DNA of 34,244 bases from Ruminococcaceae bacterium OttesenSCG-928-O06 (GCA_030265505.1 JAJDGD010000009.1:1-34244); one strand, 5' to 3'. Shown: positions 13,154-21,549, counted from the first letter of the stretch. Notes: generated by a model not told the origin, from the letters alone. Made by a program: numbers and translations.

Positions 13154-13199
13154 AAAGAGCCGCCCTAGACAGGAGAGTAACTGTCTGGGGCGGCTCTTT
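13154..13199 (+). terminator. Element-supplied terminator for the V-ATPase operon
   Basis: 19-bp stem aaagagccgccctagacag / ctgtctggggcggctcttt (one G-T pair), 8-nt loop, followed by tttat. Confidence 0.9.
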
Positions 13200-13484
13200 T
13201 TATGTGAGTGGAGGGGTGGCTTACCTATGGGCTAGCACTTGTAACTATTTTGTAACTTGACGCACTGAAAAAAGCACCTCCAAAATCAGGGGGGTAGCAC
13301 CTTCGGTATTGGGAGTCGGGGTGAAACAGCACTCCGACTTTGGGACAGTGACACACAAGCACATGGGGGTAAGAAGGAAACTATGGGGAGTAAGGGCTCC
13401 AAAACCTCGATTTGATAGAATATAAGTAGGTTAATCGTGGCCGCGATACAAAACTTACTACTTCTACATCGGAGGATTTTAACC

Positions 13485-14531
13485 ATGGAAGAGATTAGCA
13501 TCATTGTATCAGAGGCAAACGCCGCTGACACAGGAGAACCCAGCGATTGCGACACAACCCAGCCAGATTTAGGTGAGGTTGCTATAGTCACCGGGGTTGC
13601 CAGCTTACTAGATAAAGCCGATGAATTTGATTGGGATAGGAACGAATTAAAAAGCGAGCGGCTGCTGTTGGGTAGTCAGCAAGCAACTGGAGGCCCCCAT
13701 GCAATTACAGGTATTGTATCAGAGGCAAACGCCGCTGACACAGGAGAACCTAGCGATTGCGACACAACCCAGCCAGATTCAGACGAGGTTGCCAAAGTTG
13801 CCAAGGTTGCCAACTTGACGGAGAAGGCGGATGAAATTGAACTGGCGAAAAGCCAAAAGTTCTCGCTGGTGCTTAGCGGTAAGATGGATAAGGCAACCTT
13901 TTGCATCTACTACGAACTGGTGTTGCGTGACGAGTCCGGCAATGAGAGTACGCCCATGCAGTTCTTGGGCAGCGAGCTTGCCGAAGATAAGCAACTCAAT
14001 TATGGGTATATCACCCGGTTGAGAGATATGCCTGGAGATTTCGGGAAGCATATCGGAGAAATTGTAAAGGTTATTGCTGCGGCAATTCCAAGGCTCAATA
14101 TTATCAAGCAGGGCATTAAAATCCATACCAATGACCTACTCGGTGAAATAACCGCGTGTGTGCGGGTGATGGAAGATGAATACCCGGCGAAAACGGCAAA
14201 TTGCAGAAAAGCGGCTCTTATCTGGCGCGACCCTGAGACAGGCAAAAAGTATGTCTGCATCAAGTCGACTGCTATTGCAAAACTGCTGGACGATATGGAC
14301 AGCGGCTGGACACGGCGCGAGTTCCAGAATACCTTTTCAAAAAAGGGGCTTCTGGTTACAACAGATTCCGAGCGGAAATATCACCCATATGAAGTGGCCC
14401 ATAAATTTGATGGCACTAACTCACAGTGGTATTACCAGTTTGAGGTAGTGGATATTCAGCAGGCCGAAGGCACTAACCCAACCGACCCGGGGCAAGGTAA
14501 GGAAAAGCCCGAAGGCGGTGATGGCGTATGA
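13485..14531 (+). CDS. Hypothetical protein with duplicated ~70-aa N-terminal unit
   Basis: ATG at 13485 with ggagg at 13471; stop overlaps the ATG of the downstream methylase (ATGA). Two copies of IVSEANAADTGEPSDCDTTQPD. No confident family. Confidence 0.8.
   Translation: MEEISIIVSEANAADTGEPSDCDTTQPDLGEVAIVTGVASLLDKADEFDWDRNELKSERLLLGSQQATGGPHAITGIVSEANAADTGEPSDCDTTQPDSDEVAKVAKVANLTEKADEIELAKSQKFSLVLSGKMDKATFCIYYELVLRDESGNESTPMQFLGSELAEDKQLNYGYITRLRDMPGDFGKHIGEIVKVIAAAIPRLNIIKQGIKIHTNDLLGEITACVRVMEDEYPAKTANCRKAALIWRDPETGKKYVCIKSTAIAKLLDDMDSGWTRREFQNTFSKKGLLVTTDSERKYHPYEVAHKFDGTNSQWYYQFEVVDIQQAEGTNPTDPGQGKEKPEGGDGV
13503..13569 (+). repeat. 67-bp direct repeat, copy 1
   Basis: attgtatcagaggcaaacgccgctgacacaggagaacccagcgattgcgacacaacccagccagatt; copy 2 at 13713-13779 differs by one base; offset 210 bp (in frame). 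Confidence 0.95.
13713..13779 (+). repeat. 67-bp direct repeat, copy 2
   Basis: 66/67 identical to 13503-13569. Confidence 0.95.
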
Positions 14532-15493
14532 TTTACCGCCCCTATTCATACTTTGGCGGCAAGGCAAAAATGTGCTACCGCATACTGGGCCTTCTGCCAC
14601 TTGTATTCAATGAATGGTATGACCTGTTCGCCGGGAGCGGTGTTATCACCATCAACAGGGGCAGGCCGGGGGCGGCTCACCTTAACGATTGGGATAGCGG
14701 CATATACAACTTCTTCAAGGTGTTGTCGGATATCGAGAAGGGGCCGAAGCTCATATCTATGCTTTTGCGGCTGGAATACCACAAGGATATCTTTGCGGAA
14801 GCGCATGATATTGTAGAGAAGATTGAAAACGGAAAGATGGAAGCGGAGCTGTACATCTGGGCGGTGGCGGTGTTTGCGGATATCACCATGAGCTTCTCGG
14901 GTATGCGAAACTCATTCGCTAATCGCAGCCAGAAGGGCGACTACACACATAAATACAGGGCGCAGATTTCCAAGCACCTGCCGGAAGTTCATAGGCGGTT
15001 GAGGGGTGTGACGATAACCAACCGCAAAGCGCAGGATATACTGCTTGAAATTGCCAAAAAGGCCACGGCATTTGTTTATCTCGACCCTCCGTACTGGCCC
15101 GCTTCGATTGCTGAAGGCAGTAGCAAAAAAGGTTACAACAGAGGAATGCCAGCGAAAGAGCAGATTGAAATGCTAGAGATTCTGGTATCAGGCAATCTGA
15201 TGTATATGGTGAGCGGGTATTTCTCGGAAAAATATGACGAGATACTTTTGGGGCATGGCGCGGTGCGCTATGAACTGGGAAGGCCATACAAGTCTTCTCA
15301 GAGCGGGCCAAGCAGGGATATTGCCATTGAATATATCTGGGTGAACTATGCCTTGCCGGAAGTGGCAAAATACTATATCGACCTTTCCACGGCTGTAACT
15401 GATAATCCAAGGTTGACGAACAATCGCACCAGCGTTATAATCCCCCCCACAGCAGATATGATGTTTAACACCTCCGAAAGGGGGTGTGCATGA
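14528..15493 (+). CDS. DNA adenine methylase, D12 class (orphan)
   Basis: YSYFGGKAKMCYRILGLLP...YDLFAGSGVITINRGR (SAM motif), VYLDPPYWP (catalytic DPPY). Confidence 0.9.
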   Translation: MIYRPYSYFGGKAKMCYRILGLLPLVFNEWYDLFAGSGVITINRGRPGAAHLNDWDSGIYNFFKVLSDIEKGPKLISMLLRLEYHKDIFAEAHDIVEKIENGKMEAELYIWAVAVFADITMSFSGMRNSFANRSQKGDYTHKYRAQISKHLPEVHRRLRGVTITNRKAQDILLEIAKKATAFVYLDPPYWPASIAEGSSKKGYNRGMPAKEQIEMLEILVSGNLMYMVSGYFSEKYDEILLGHGAVRYELGRPYKSSQSGPSRDIAIEYIWVNYALPEVAKYYIDLSTAVTDNPRLTNNRTSVIIPPTADMMFNTSERGCA

Positions 15494-15711
15494 TGAAGCG
15501 ATTGACAGCGGAAGAGATAGCGGCACTGCCACAGACGCTAAAAGTTGCTGATGTGCAGGCCATCATGGGAATGAGCAAGGACGCTGCGTATCAGCTTGTG
15601 AAGGCGAAGGACTTCCCTGCTTTAAGAATGGAGCGTAAATACTATATCGACAAGGACGCATTTATGGCGTGGCGGCAAAAGAATATGTGCTTTATGGGAG
15701 CGGGCGAATAG
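15490..15711 (+). CDS. Excisionase-like / MerR-type HTH protein
   Basis: LTAEEIAALPQTLKVADVQAIMGMSKDAAYQLVKAKDFPALRMERKYYIDKDAFMAWRQKN; typical small HTH_17 excisionase directly upstream of the integrase. Confidence 0.85.
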   Translation: MMKRLTAEEIAALPQTLKVADVQAIMGMSKDAAYQLVKAKDFPALRMERKYYIDKDAFMAWRQKNMCFMGAGE

Positions 15712-15812
15712 CCCGCTCCCACGCTGTTTTACCCCTAAATATGTTAGAGCTGGCGTGGGCGATTGCCTGCGCCATAAGTATAATAAGCAACCTACACAGG
15801 AGGGTTTCAGCA

Positions 15813-17039
15813 ATGGCTAAGAAACATAGTAAAAGACGGTCAAATGGTGAAGGTGGAATTTCGTACAATAAGACATCAAAAAGATGGGTAGTTGCTTACC
15901 AGATAGGCATTCGTGACGATGGCAAGCCAATAAAGAAATATCCAACTTTTGGCACAGAGCAGGAAGCCGTAGCAGCCTTGCGACAACTTCAGATGTTATA
16001 CCCCAGTGATGGCAGTGGAAAGATGGACCCAAATATAACAGTGGGTGAGTGGCTTGATTTTTTTCTTGAGAACTACAAGCGTTTTGAAATCAAAGACACA
16101 ACCTTGGGAAGCTACGAATGTAGGATACGCATGATAAAGAAGCGGCTTGGCGGAGTGAAACTTGTAAACCTAAATGCTTCTCATATACAGGCGATGGTTA
16201 ATGATATGCTTCGGAACAAATCCAGAAGCACGATGATGAAGGATTATTCCCTTTTGGGTTCAGCGTTGAAGAAGGCGAAGCAGATGGGTAAAATCAAGGA
16301 ACACCCGATGGACGATGTTGTTATTCCGAAGGAAGAAGTGGTTGAGCTGGAGGAAAATCCGGCACTGTCAGAAGAGGACACGCGGCGGTTGATTCTTGCT
16401 TTGGAGAAGGAGACGCCATTGACAAGAGCCGCCATAATACTTTATCTTGCGGCAGGTTTGCGGTTGGGTGAAGCGCTTGGGTTGAAATGGAAGGATATCA
16501 ACTTTGAAGAACGTCTTTTCCGGGTAGAGCGTGCCGTTTGCATTCCGCATCACAAAAATGCGCCAGCAGGCCAAAAAGCTAAGCCGGTACTAAGTACGCC
16601 TAAGACTTCGGCCAGTATCCGCGCCGTATATCCTCCAGACTTGGTTTTCTGTGCGTTGGAAGAACAGCGAGAAGCACAACAAGAATTTTTTGCCTTGCAT
16701 GGCCGGGTATGGAGCGAAGATGAACTTGTTTTCCAAACTAAGAATTTTACAATTGTTCATCCGCGCAATATGCAAGAGCGGGCCGAAAGAATTTTTAAGG
16801 CCTTGGGTATTAAGGGGGGTCACGTTCACGCATTGCGACATACATTCTGCACTCGCAGTATGGAGAACACCACATCGTTCTATGAAGCGGAGCTGGTGTC
16901 AAAGAATATGGGGCACAGCAATCTCAAAATAACTCTTGGCACCTACACGAAGAAAGCTGATGAGCGTAGGCGCGAAGCGGCAATTGACCTTAATAAACTA
17001 TTTAGCAAAATCATAAATGAGAATGCTGCGAATGACTAA
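15813..17039 (+). CDS. int: Tyrosine-type site-specific integrase
   Basis: MAKKHSKRRSNGEGGISYNKTSKRWVVAYQIG (AP2-like N-term), SAM-like core-binding domain, AAGLRLGEALGLKWKDI, HALRHTFCTRSME, GHSNLKITLGTYTK; RBS aggagg. Confidence 0.96.
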   Translation: MAKKHSKRRSNGEGGISYNKTSKRWVVAYQIGIRDDGKPIKKYPTFGTEQEAVAALRQLQMLYPSDGSGKMDPNITVGEWLDFFLENYKRFEIKDTTLGSYECRIRMIKKRLGGVKLVNLNASHIQAMVNDMLRNKSRSTMMKDYSLLGSALKKAKQMGKIKEHPMDDVVIPKEEVVELEENPALSEEDTRRLILALEKETPLTRAAIILYLAAGLRLGEALGLKWKDINFEERLFRVERAVCIPHHKNAPAGQKAKPVLSTPKTSASIRAVYPPDLVFCALEEQREAQQEFFALHGRVWSEDELVFQTKNFTIVHPRNMQERAERIFKALGIKGGHVHALRHTFCTRSMENTTSFYEAELVSKNMGHSNLKITLGTYTKKADERRREAAIDLNKLFSKIINENAAND

Positions 17040-17060
17040 TTTATCTTCGAGCCATGTTCT

Positions 17061-17097
17061 ACAAGTCCCACACTCTGCATGGGAGTGTGGGACTTGT
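17061..17097. repeat. 15-bp perfect inverted repeat downstream of int
   Basis: acaagtcccacactc (17061-17075) / gagtgtgggacttgt (17083-17097), 7-nt loop; no T-tract. Confidence 0.85.
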
Positions 17098-17159
17098 GCG
17101 TTGGCGGGTTATCCATGGGGATATGTAACGCAAATCTTGATTAAAGTGACAGAAAGGGT

Positions 17160-17250
17160 AGCTGATGCCTTACGCCACATATTCTGTACCCGCAGCATGG
17201 AAAACACCACATCATTCTATGAAGCTGAGCGGGTATCAAAAACATGGGCA
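17160..17250 (+). pseudogene. Remnant of a second, diverged tyrosine integrase C-terminus
   Basis: DALRHIFCTRSMENTTSFYEAERVSK in the 17017-17319 ORF parallels HALRHTFCTRSMENTTSFYEAELVSK of the intact integrase (16831-16910), with many third-position changes. Confidence 0.8.
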
Positions 17251-17351
17251 TACTTCTCTTCGAAATTGCTTCTGTGGGTTATTTGCTTTTCAATTGATAT
17301 CATACAGTGTTTGAGTTAGAATAGATGTAATATATTGAGAGGTAGATACCA

Positions 17352-18188
17352 TTGATAATTTCAAAGACTTCTATAGAACCTTTTGTCAAATGGGCTGGAG
17401 GGAAAAGGCAGCTTGTCGAGCGGCTTGCTGCACGTATGCCGAGTAGTTACAACCGCTACTTTGAGCCTTTTGTTGGTGGCGGCGCGTTACTGTTTCACAT
17501 TCACCCGGAAAATGCGACAATTAGTGATACGAATGGCGAACTGATTCATGTTTATGAGACCATCTGCTTTCAGCTTGAGGAACTAATGAACCGATTGACG
17601 GAAATAGATGATAATCAATGTGAACCGTATAAAGACTATTACTACTCAATGCGTGATAAATACAATCAAAAAATATCCAACGAGACTTTCGATGTAGAAA
17701 TGGCAGCTTTGTTTATTTATATAAATAAGCATTGCTTTAATGGACTATATCGTGTTAACCGCAAAGGTCTATTTAACGTTCCTTTTAATAATACTTCGCG
17801 GCCATCATATAGTCGAGAGAATCTAATCGCTATTTCTGAGTATCTCCAAGAAGTAACTATTTTGAATGATGACTTCCAAAAGGCTTGTGAATGTGCGGAA
17901 GCAGGTGACTTTGTTTTCTTTGATAGCCCATATGCTCCTTTGAATCCGACTTCTTTTGAATCATATACCAAAGAAGGCTTTTCGATTGAAGAACATGAGC
18001 GATTAGCTAAACTTTTTGCCGAGCTTTCGAAAAAGAACTGCTATTGCATGCTCACAAACCACAATACAGAACTGATACGTGATTTATATGGGGCTTTTGT
18101 TATTGAGGAAGTTGATGTTAAGCGTTTTATTAATTCTGATGCTAGCAATCGAGTAGGAAAAGAAGTTATTATCCGCAATTATAAATGA
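17352..18188 (+). CDS. dpnM: DNA adenine methyltransferase, DpnM-like (D12 class)
   Basis: FVKWAGGKRQLVERLAARMPSSYNRYFEPFVGGGALLFHI...YINKHCFNGLYRVNRKGLFNVPFN...DFVFFDSPYAPLNPTSFESYT; TTG start. Confidence 0.92.
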   Translation: MIISKTSIEPFVKWAGGKRQLVERLAARMPSSYNRYFEPFVGGGALLFHIHPENATISDTNGELIHVYETICFQLEELMNRLTEIDDNQCEPYKDYYYSMRDKYNQKISNETFDVEMAALFIYINKHCFNGLYRVNRKGLFNVPFNNTSRPSYSRENLIAISEYLQEVTILNDDFQKACECAEAGDFVFFDSPYAPLNPTSFESYTKEGFSIEEHERLAKLFAELSKKNCYCMLTNHNTELIRDLYGAFVIEEVDVKRFINSDASNRVGKEVIIRNYK

Positions 18189-18196
18189 GGTGACAG

Positions 18197-18991
18197 GTGC
18201 CTATACCTATAAAAAGTGGTATCCAGCCATATTATCAAGATAAATCAACTGTACTTATTTTAGGAAACTCCATGAACCTGTCCGAGATGGTGGAGCCGCA
18301 AAGCATAGATATGATTTTTGCGGATCCACCGTACTTTTTGAGTAACGATGGAGTTACTTGCCATTCGGGAAAAATGGTATCTGTAAACAAAGGTGAGTGG
18401 GATAAGGGAGCTACAACTATAGAAGAAAAGCATGCTTTCAATCGAAAATGGTTACGTGCCTGTAAAAATGTTCTGAAGCCAACAGGTACAATATGGATTT
18501 CCGGCACGTTGCATAATATTTACTCAATTGGTATGGCATTAGAACAAGAGGGCTTTAAGTTGCTGAATAATATTACATGGCAAAAAACAAATCCGCCGCC
18601 CAATCTAGCATGCAAGTGCTTTACGCACTCCACAGAAACCATATTGTGGGCGAAACTGGACAATAAAAAATATCGTCATCGCTTTAACTATCAATTGATG
18701 AAAGAAGAAAATGAAGGTAAGCAAATGAAGGATGTTTGGACGGGTGCGCTTACTAGTCCCAAGGAAAAAGCCGAGGGAAAACATCCAACTCAGAAGCCTC
18801 GGTATATATTAGATAGAATTGTTAAAGCCTCTACAGATTTGGGAGATACGATTTTAGACCCATTTTGTGGTTCGGGAACAACGGGTGTTAGCGCCAAAGA
18901 AGCTGGGCGCTTGTTCATTGGCATAGACATTGTAAGTGACTATCTGGATTTATCAACGAAGCGAATGGAGCGAGTAAATTTTGGAGAATAG
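18197..18991 (+). CDS. dpnA: DNA adenine methyltransferase, DpnA-like (second MTase of a DpnII-type system)
   Basis: IDMIFADPPYFLSNDGVTCHSGKMVSVNKGEWDK...GKHPTQKPRYILDRIVKASTDLGDTILDPFCGSGTTGVSAKEAGRLFIGIDI. Confidence 0.93.
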   Translation: MPIPIKSGIQPYYQDKSTVLILGNSMNLSEMVEPQSIDMIFADPPYFLSNDGVTCHSGKMVSVNKGEWDKGATTIEEKHAFNRKWLRACKNVLKPTGTIWISGTLHNIYSIGMALEQEGFKLLNNITWQKTNPPPNLACKCFTHSTETILWAKLDNKKYRHRFNYQLMKEENEGKQMKDVWTGALTSPKEKAEGKHPTQKPRYILDRIVKASTDLGDTILDPFCGSGTTGVSAKEAGRLFIGIDIVSDYLDLSTKRMERVNFGE

Positions 18992-19838
18992 AGACTTCAC
19001 GACGTGGCTTTCAACCTTTCGAAGCAGCATTGCAGATTATAAGTATTATATAGATTTTGAGAAGGTTCGGCGCAATGTCGATAGCATAAAAATCGAACTC
19101 AACTTGCTTAATTCTTTGATTGGGTCAAATGATATACGGCAGGATTTTGTCAAACTTGTTTCGAGATATCCCGAAACATTAAAGTGTATCCCTTTGCTGT
19201 TGGCCGTGCGTACTGCCCAGATTAGCGCGGTAGATGAAATGGGGGTGTTTGTATATGACTTTATTAAACCCTGTTACGACATGGAGCAATATTGCTATTT
19301 TATGGAGCAAACCGGTCTATTTGATTTGATATCCAAGCACCTCATTAATAATCTATACGATTATGCTACTGGTGTCGAAGTCGGTTTAGACTCAAATGGA
19401 AGAAAAAACCGTGGCGGGCACTTAATGGAAAATCTGGTGGAGTCTTATCTAAAACGAATACCCGGTCTAGAATACTATAAAGAGATGTATTTGGCAGAGA
19501 TTGAAAAGAGGTGGACATTAGATCTAGCAGCCCTGTCGAACGAAGGAAAAGCAGCTAAGCGGTTTGACTTTGTTGTAAAGACGCCGACTATCGTGTATGC
19601 GATTGAAACCAATTTCTACAGTGGCGGCGGCTCAAAATTAAACGAAACAGCACGAAGTTATAAAATGCTGTCGCAGGAAGCGGACACAGTAGATGGCTTC
19701 TCTTTCGTATGGTTTACAGATGGCATAGGTTGGAATTCCGCTAAAAAGAATCTCCAAGAAACATTTGATGTGATGGAACATGTTTACAATATCTCTGATA
19801 TTGAAAACGGGATAATGGAAGTCTTGTTTACAATATGA
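18981..19838 (+). CDS. dpnB: DpnII-type restriction endonuclease (GATC)
   Basis: 285 aa directly after DpnM/DpnA-like genes; RNRGGHLMENLVESYLKRIPGLEYYKEM...KRFDFVVKTPTIVYAIETNFYSGGGSKLNETARSYKML, matching the DpnII/MboI endonuclease family as remembered. Confidence 0.9.
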   Translation: MENRDFTTWLSTFRSSIADYKYYIDFEKVRRNVDSIKIELNLLNSLIGSNDIRQDFVKLVSRYPETLKCIPLLLAVRTAQISAVDEMGVFVYDFIKPCYDMEQYCYFMEQTGLFDLISKHLINNLYDYATGVEVGLDSNGRKNRGGHLMENLVESYLKRIPGLEYYKEMYLAEIEKRWTLDLAALSNEGKAAKRFDFVVKTPTIVYAIETNFYSGGGSKLNETARSYKMLSQEADTVDGFSFVWFTDGIGWNSAKKNLQETFDVMEHVYNISDIENGIMEVLFTI

Positions 19839-19841
19839 ATG

Positions 19842-19874
19842 AAAAGGCGAACCTCCGAGTGGGTTCGCCTTTTT
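19842..19874. terminator. Bidirectional terminator between the endonuclease gene and the convergent ORF
   Basis: aaaaggcgaacc - tccgagtg - ggttcgccttttt. Confidence 0.85.
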
Positions 19875-19875
19875 G

Positions 19876-20391
19876 CTAGATGTCTTCAATTGCAGCCAGA
19901 AACTTGTCTCTTCCTGTCCAGTTCCAATAGCGGATATCTTGTTCAATAAAAAACCACTTGATTACTTTAAGCAACAGTTCTGCCGAGTAGCCGGATTCAA
20001 AACGGAAATCACACATGGCATCATCTATTTCTTGGCATTGATGAACCTCGCGTACCGACTCGATTAACTGAGCATATGTACGCTGATTTTCTGCCTTTTT
20101 AGCCGCAAGGTCTCCGATAATATCATCGTGACGTGGGTTTGTTTTTCTGTTTACAAATTGATAGTTCTCCACATGAATGACAAAATCAAACCCTTTGTTT
20201 AGTGTTGCCGGGCGTTCTAAAAAAATCCTATTGCCATCCGCTAAAGTTTCGACGTAATAACGATATTTTGCTGCATTTTCACCGGTTCCATTCCCAGGGG
20301 TTTCATTGAGAAATTCATTAACAACTCGGGTTCGAACTTCATTTCGTGTCCCATGGTTGGAGAAAAACTTGTCTACAGTAAAAGTGGGCAT
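19876..20391 (-). CDS. Hypothetical protein convergent to the DpnII-type endonuclease
   Basis: 171 aa MPTFTVDKFFSNHGTRNEVRTRVVNEFLNETPGNGTGENAAKYRYYVETLADGNRIFLERPATLNKGFDFVIHVENYQF...; RBS aaaggagg on the minus strand. Confidence 0.8.
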   Translation of the reverse strand: MPTFTVDKFFSNHGTRNEVRTRVVNEFLNETPGNGTGENAAKYRYYVETLADGNRIFLERPATLNKGFDFVIHVENYQFVNRKTNPRHDDIIGDLAAKKAENQRTYAQLIESVREVHQCQEIDDAMCDFRFESGYSAELLLKVIKWFFIEQDIRYWNWTGRDKFLAAIEDI

Positions 20392-20479
20392 ATTGACTCC
20401 TCCTTTACATAATAATTTACTTCATCTATTCTTTAAACGCAATGCTATACTTCGACAAAAGCTCGGCCGTATTTTTGGA

Positions 20480-20640
20480 ACAGCACAGCCAATAATTCGA
20501 CTTTTTTGTGTGCCTTTCCAGCAAATAGAGGTATCTATCAAATTTGCTGGGAGGGCTACAGCTATTTTTGGAGTGGACTTTTGGTGTGTTGAACAATCAC
20601 TATTCCCAAGGGAAGTTGGCGCTTGTAGTTATAGGGTTTT
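20480..20640 (+). pseudogene. Degenerate copy of the 5' region of the sprT-like locus
   Basis: gaacagcacagccaataat...ggtatctatcaaatttgc...ctacagctatttttggagtggacttttggtgtgttgaacaatcactattcccaaggg parallels 25428-25590; the copy lacks ~20 bp that include the ATG. Confidence 0.75.
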
Positions 20641-20751
20641 ACTGTGCTGAAAGCGTAAAAAGCATATAGTGGTAAATGGTGGTTGTGAGAAAATAATACC
20701 GAAATTGGGATTCTGGTATTCTGGGATTTCTCCAGACTATGGAAAGGGAGT

Positions 20752-21549
20752 GTGAACACAGTGCTGGTGGTGGGCTACATTCGTGTTTCAACCAAGCGAC
20801 AGAAAGAACAGGGCTATGGGCTGGAGGAACAGCAGGCGCAAATAGAAGAATACTGCGATAAAAACGGCCATGAGCTCATCGGGATATTTGCAGACGAGGC
20901 ATTGAGCGGGGCGAACGCCGATGGTGATGATTTTACTGTTGACCGTGACAAGTATTATGAAATGCTGGACGCTATCGCCGAGAGTGGTGCACAGGCGGTT
21001 GTGGTGCTGACAACAAACAGGCTGTGGCGGTCGGACATGGCGAAGGTGATAGTGGTGCGGGATTTGAAGAAGCTGGGCTGCGATGTTCTGGCGATAGACA
21101 GGCCGGGTTATTCTATCTATACGAAGGAGCCGAACGACTTCCTTGTGAATGGGATAATGGAACTGCTGGACGTTTACGAAACCATGGATATCAAATTGAA
21201 AATGACACGTGGGCGAATGAGGAAAGCACAGTCTGGGGGCTATAGCGGCGGTGCTGTTCCCTTTGGGTACAAGCTGAAATATGACGAAGCGGCGAAATGC
21301 AAAAAGCTGGAAATTGAGCAGACACAGGCCAAAATTGTGCGGCGTATCTTTGAACTGCTGGAAGGGTTTTATCCATGGGGTTATGTTGGGATAGCTGAAC
21401 AGTTGGAGAGTGAGGGCTTGCACGATGATAAGGGGCGGTTTATCTCTGCCTCATTGGTTCGGCGTATCGTCCTCAAAAAAGAGTTCTATGCTGGCGTATA
21501 TCGTTATGCAGGCGTAGAAGCTAAGGGAGAACATGACCCGATTATATAA
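20752..21549 (+). CDS. Short serine recombinase (resolvase + recombinase domains, no zinc ribbon/coiled-coil tail)
   Basis: VVGYIRVSTKRQKEQGYGLEEQQAQIEEYC...VVLTTNRLWRSDMAKVIVVRDLKKLG...GGAVPFGYKLKY...ASLVRRIVLKKEFYAGVYRYAGVEAKGEHDPII*. Confidence 0.9.
   Translation: MNTVLVVGYIRVSTKRQKEQGYGLEEQQAQIEEYCDKNGHELIGIFADEALSGANADGDDFTVDRDKYYEMLDAIAESGAQAVVVLTTNRLWRSDMAKVIVVRDLKKLGCDVLAIDRPGYSIYTKEPNDFLVNGIMELLDVYETMDIKLKMTRGRMRKAQSGGYSGGAVPFGYKLKYDEAAKCKKLEIEQTQAKIVRRIFELLEGFYPWGYVGIAEQLESEGLHDDKGRFISASLVRRIVLKKEFYAGVYRYAGVEAKGEHDPII

Noticed and set aside
13503-13779. Possible CRISPR array
   Set aside because: Only two copies, in frame inside an ORF, with a 143-bp spacer; no cas genes.
13485-13910. 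Possible diversity-generating retroelement template/variable repeat pair (67-bp repeats)
   Set aside because: No reverse transcriptase ORF in the window, only one mismatch and it is C/T rather than A-directed.
15669-15812. N-terminal extension of the integrase ORF
   Set aside because: True start is ATG 15813 with RBS aggagg; the upstream frame overlaps the xis-like gene out of frame.
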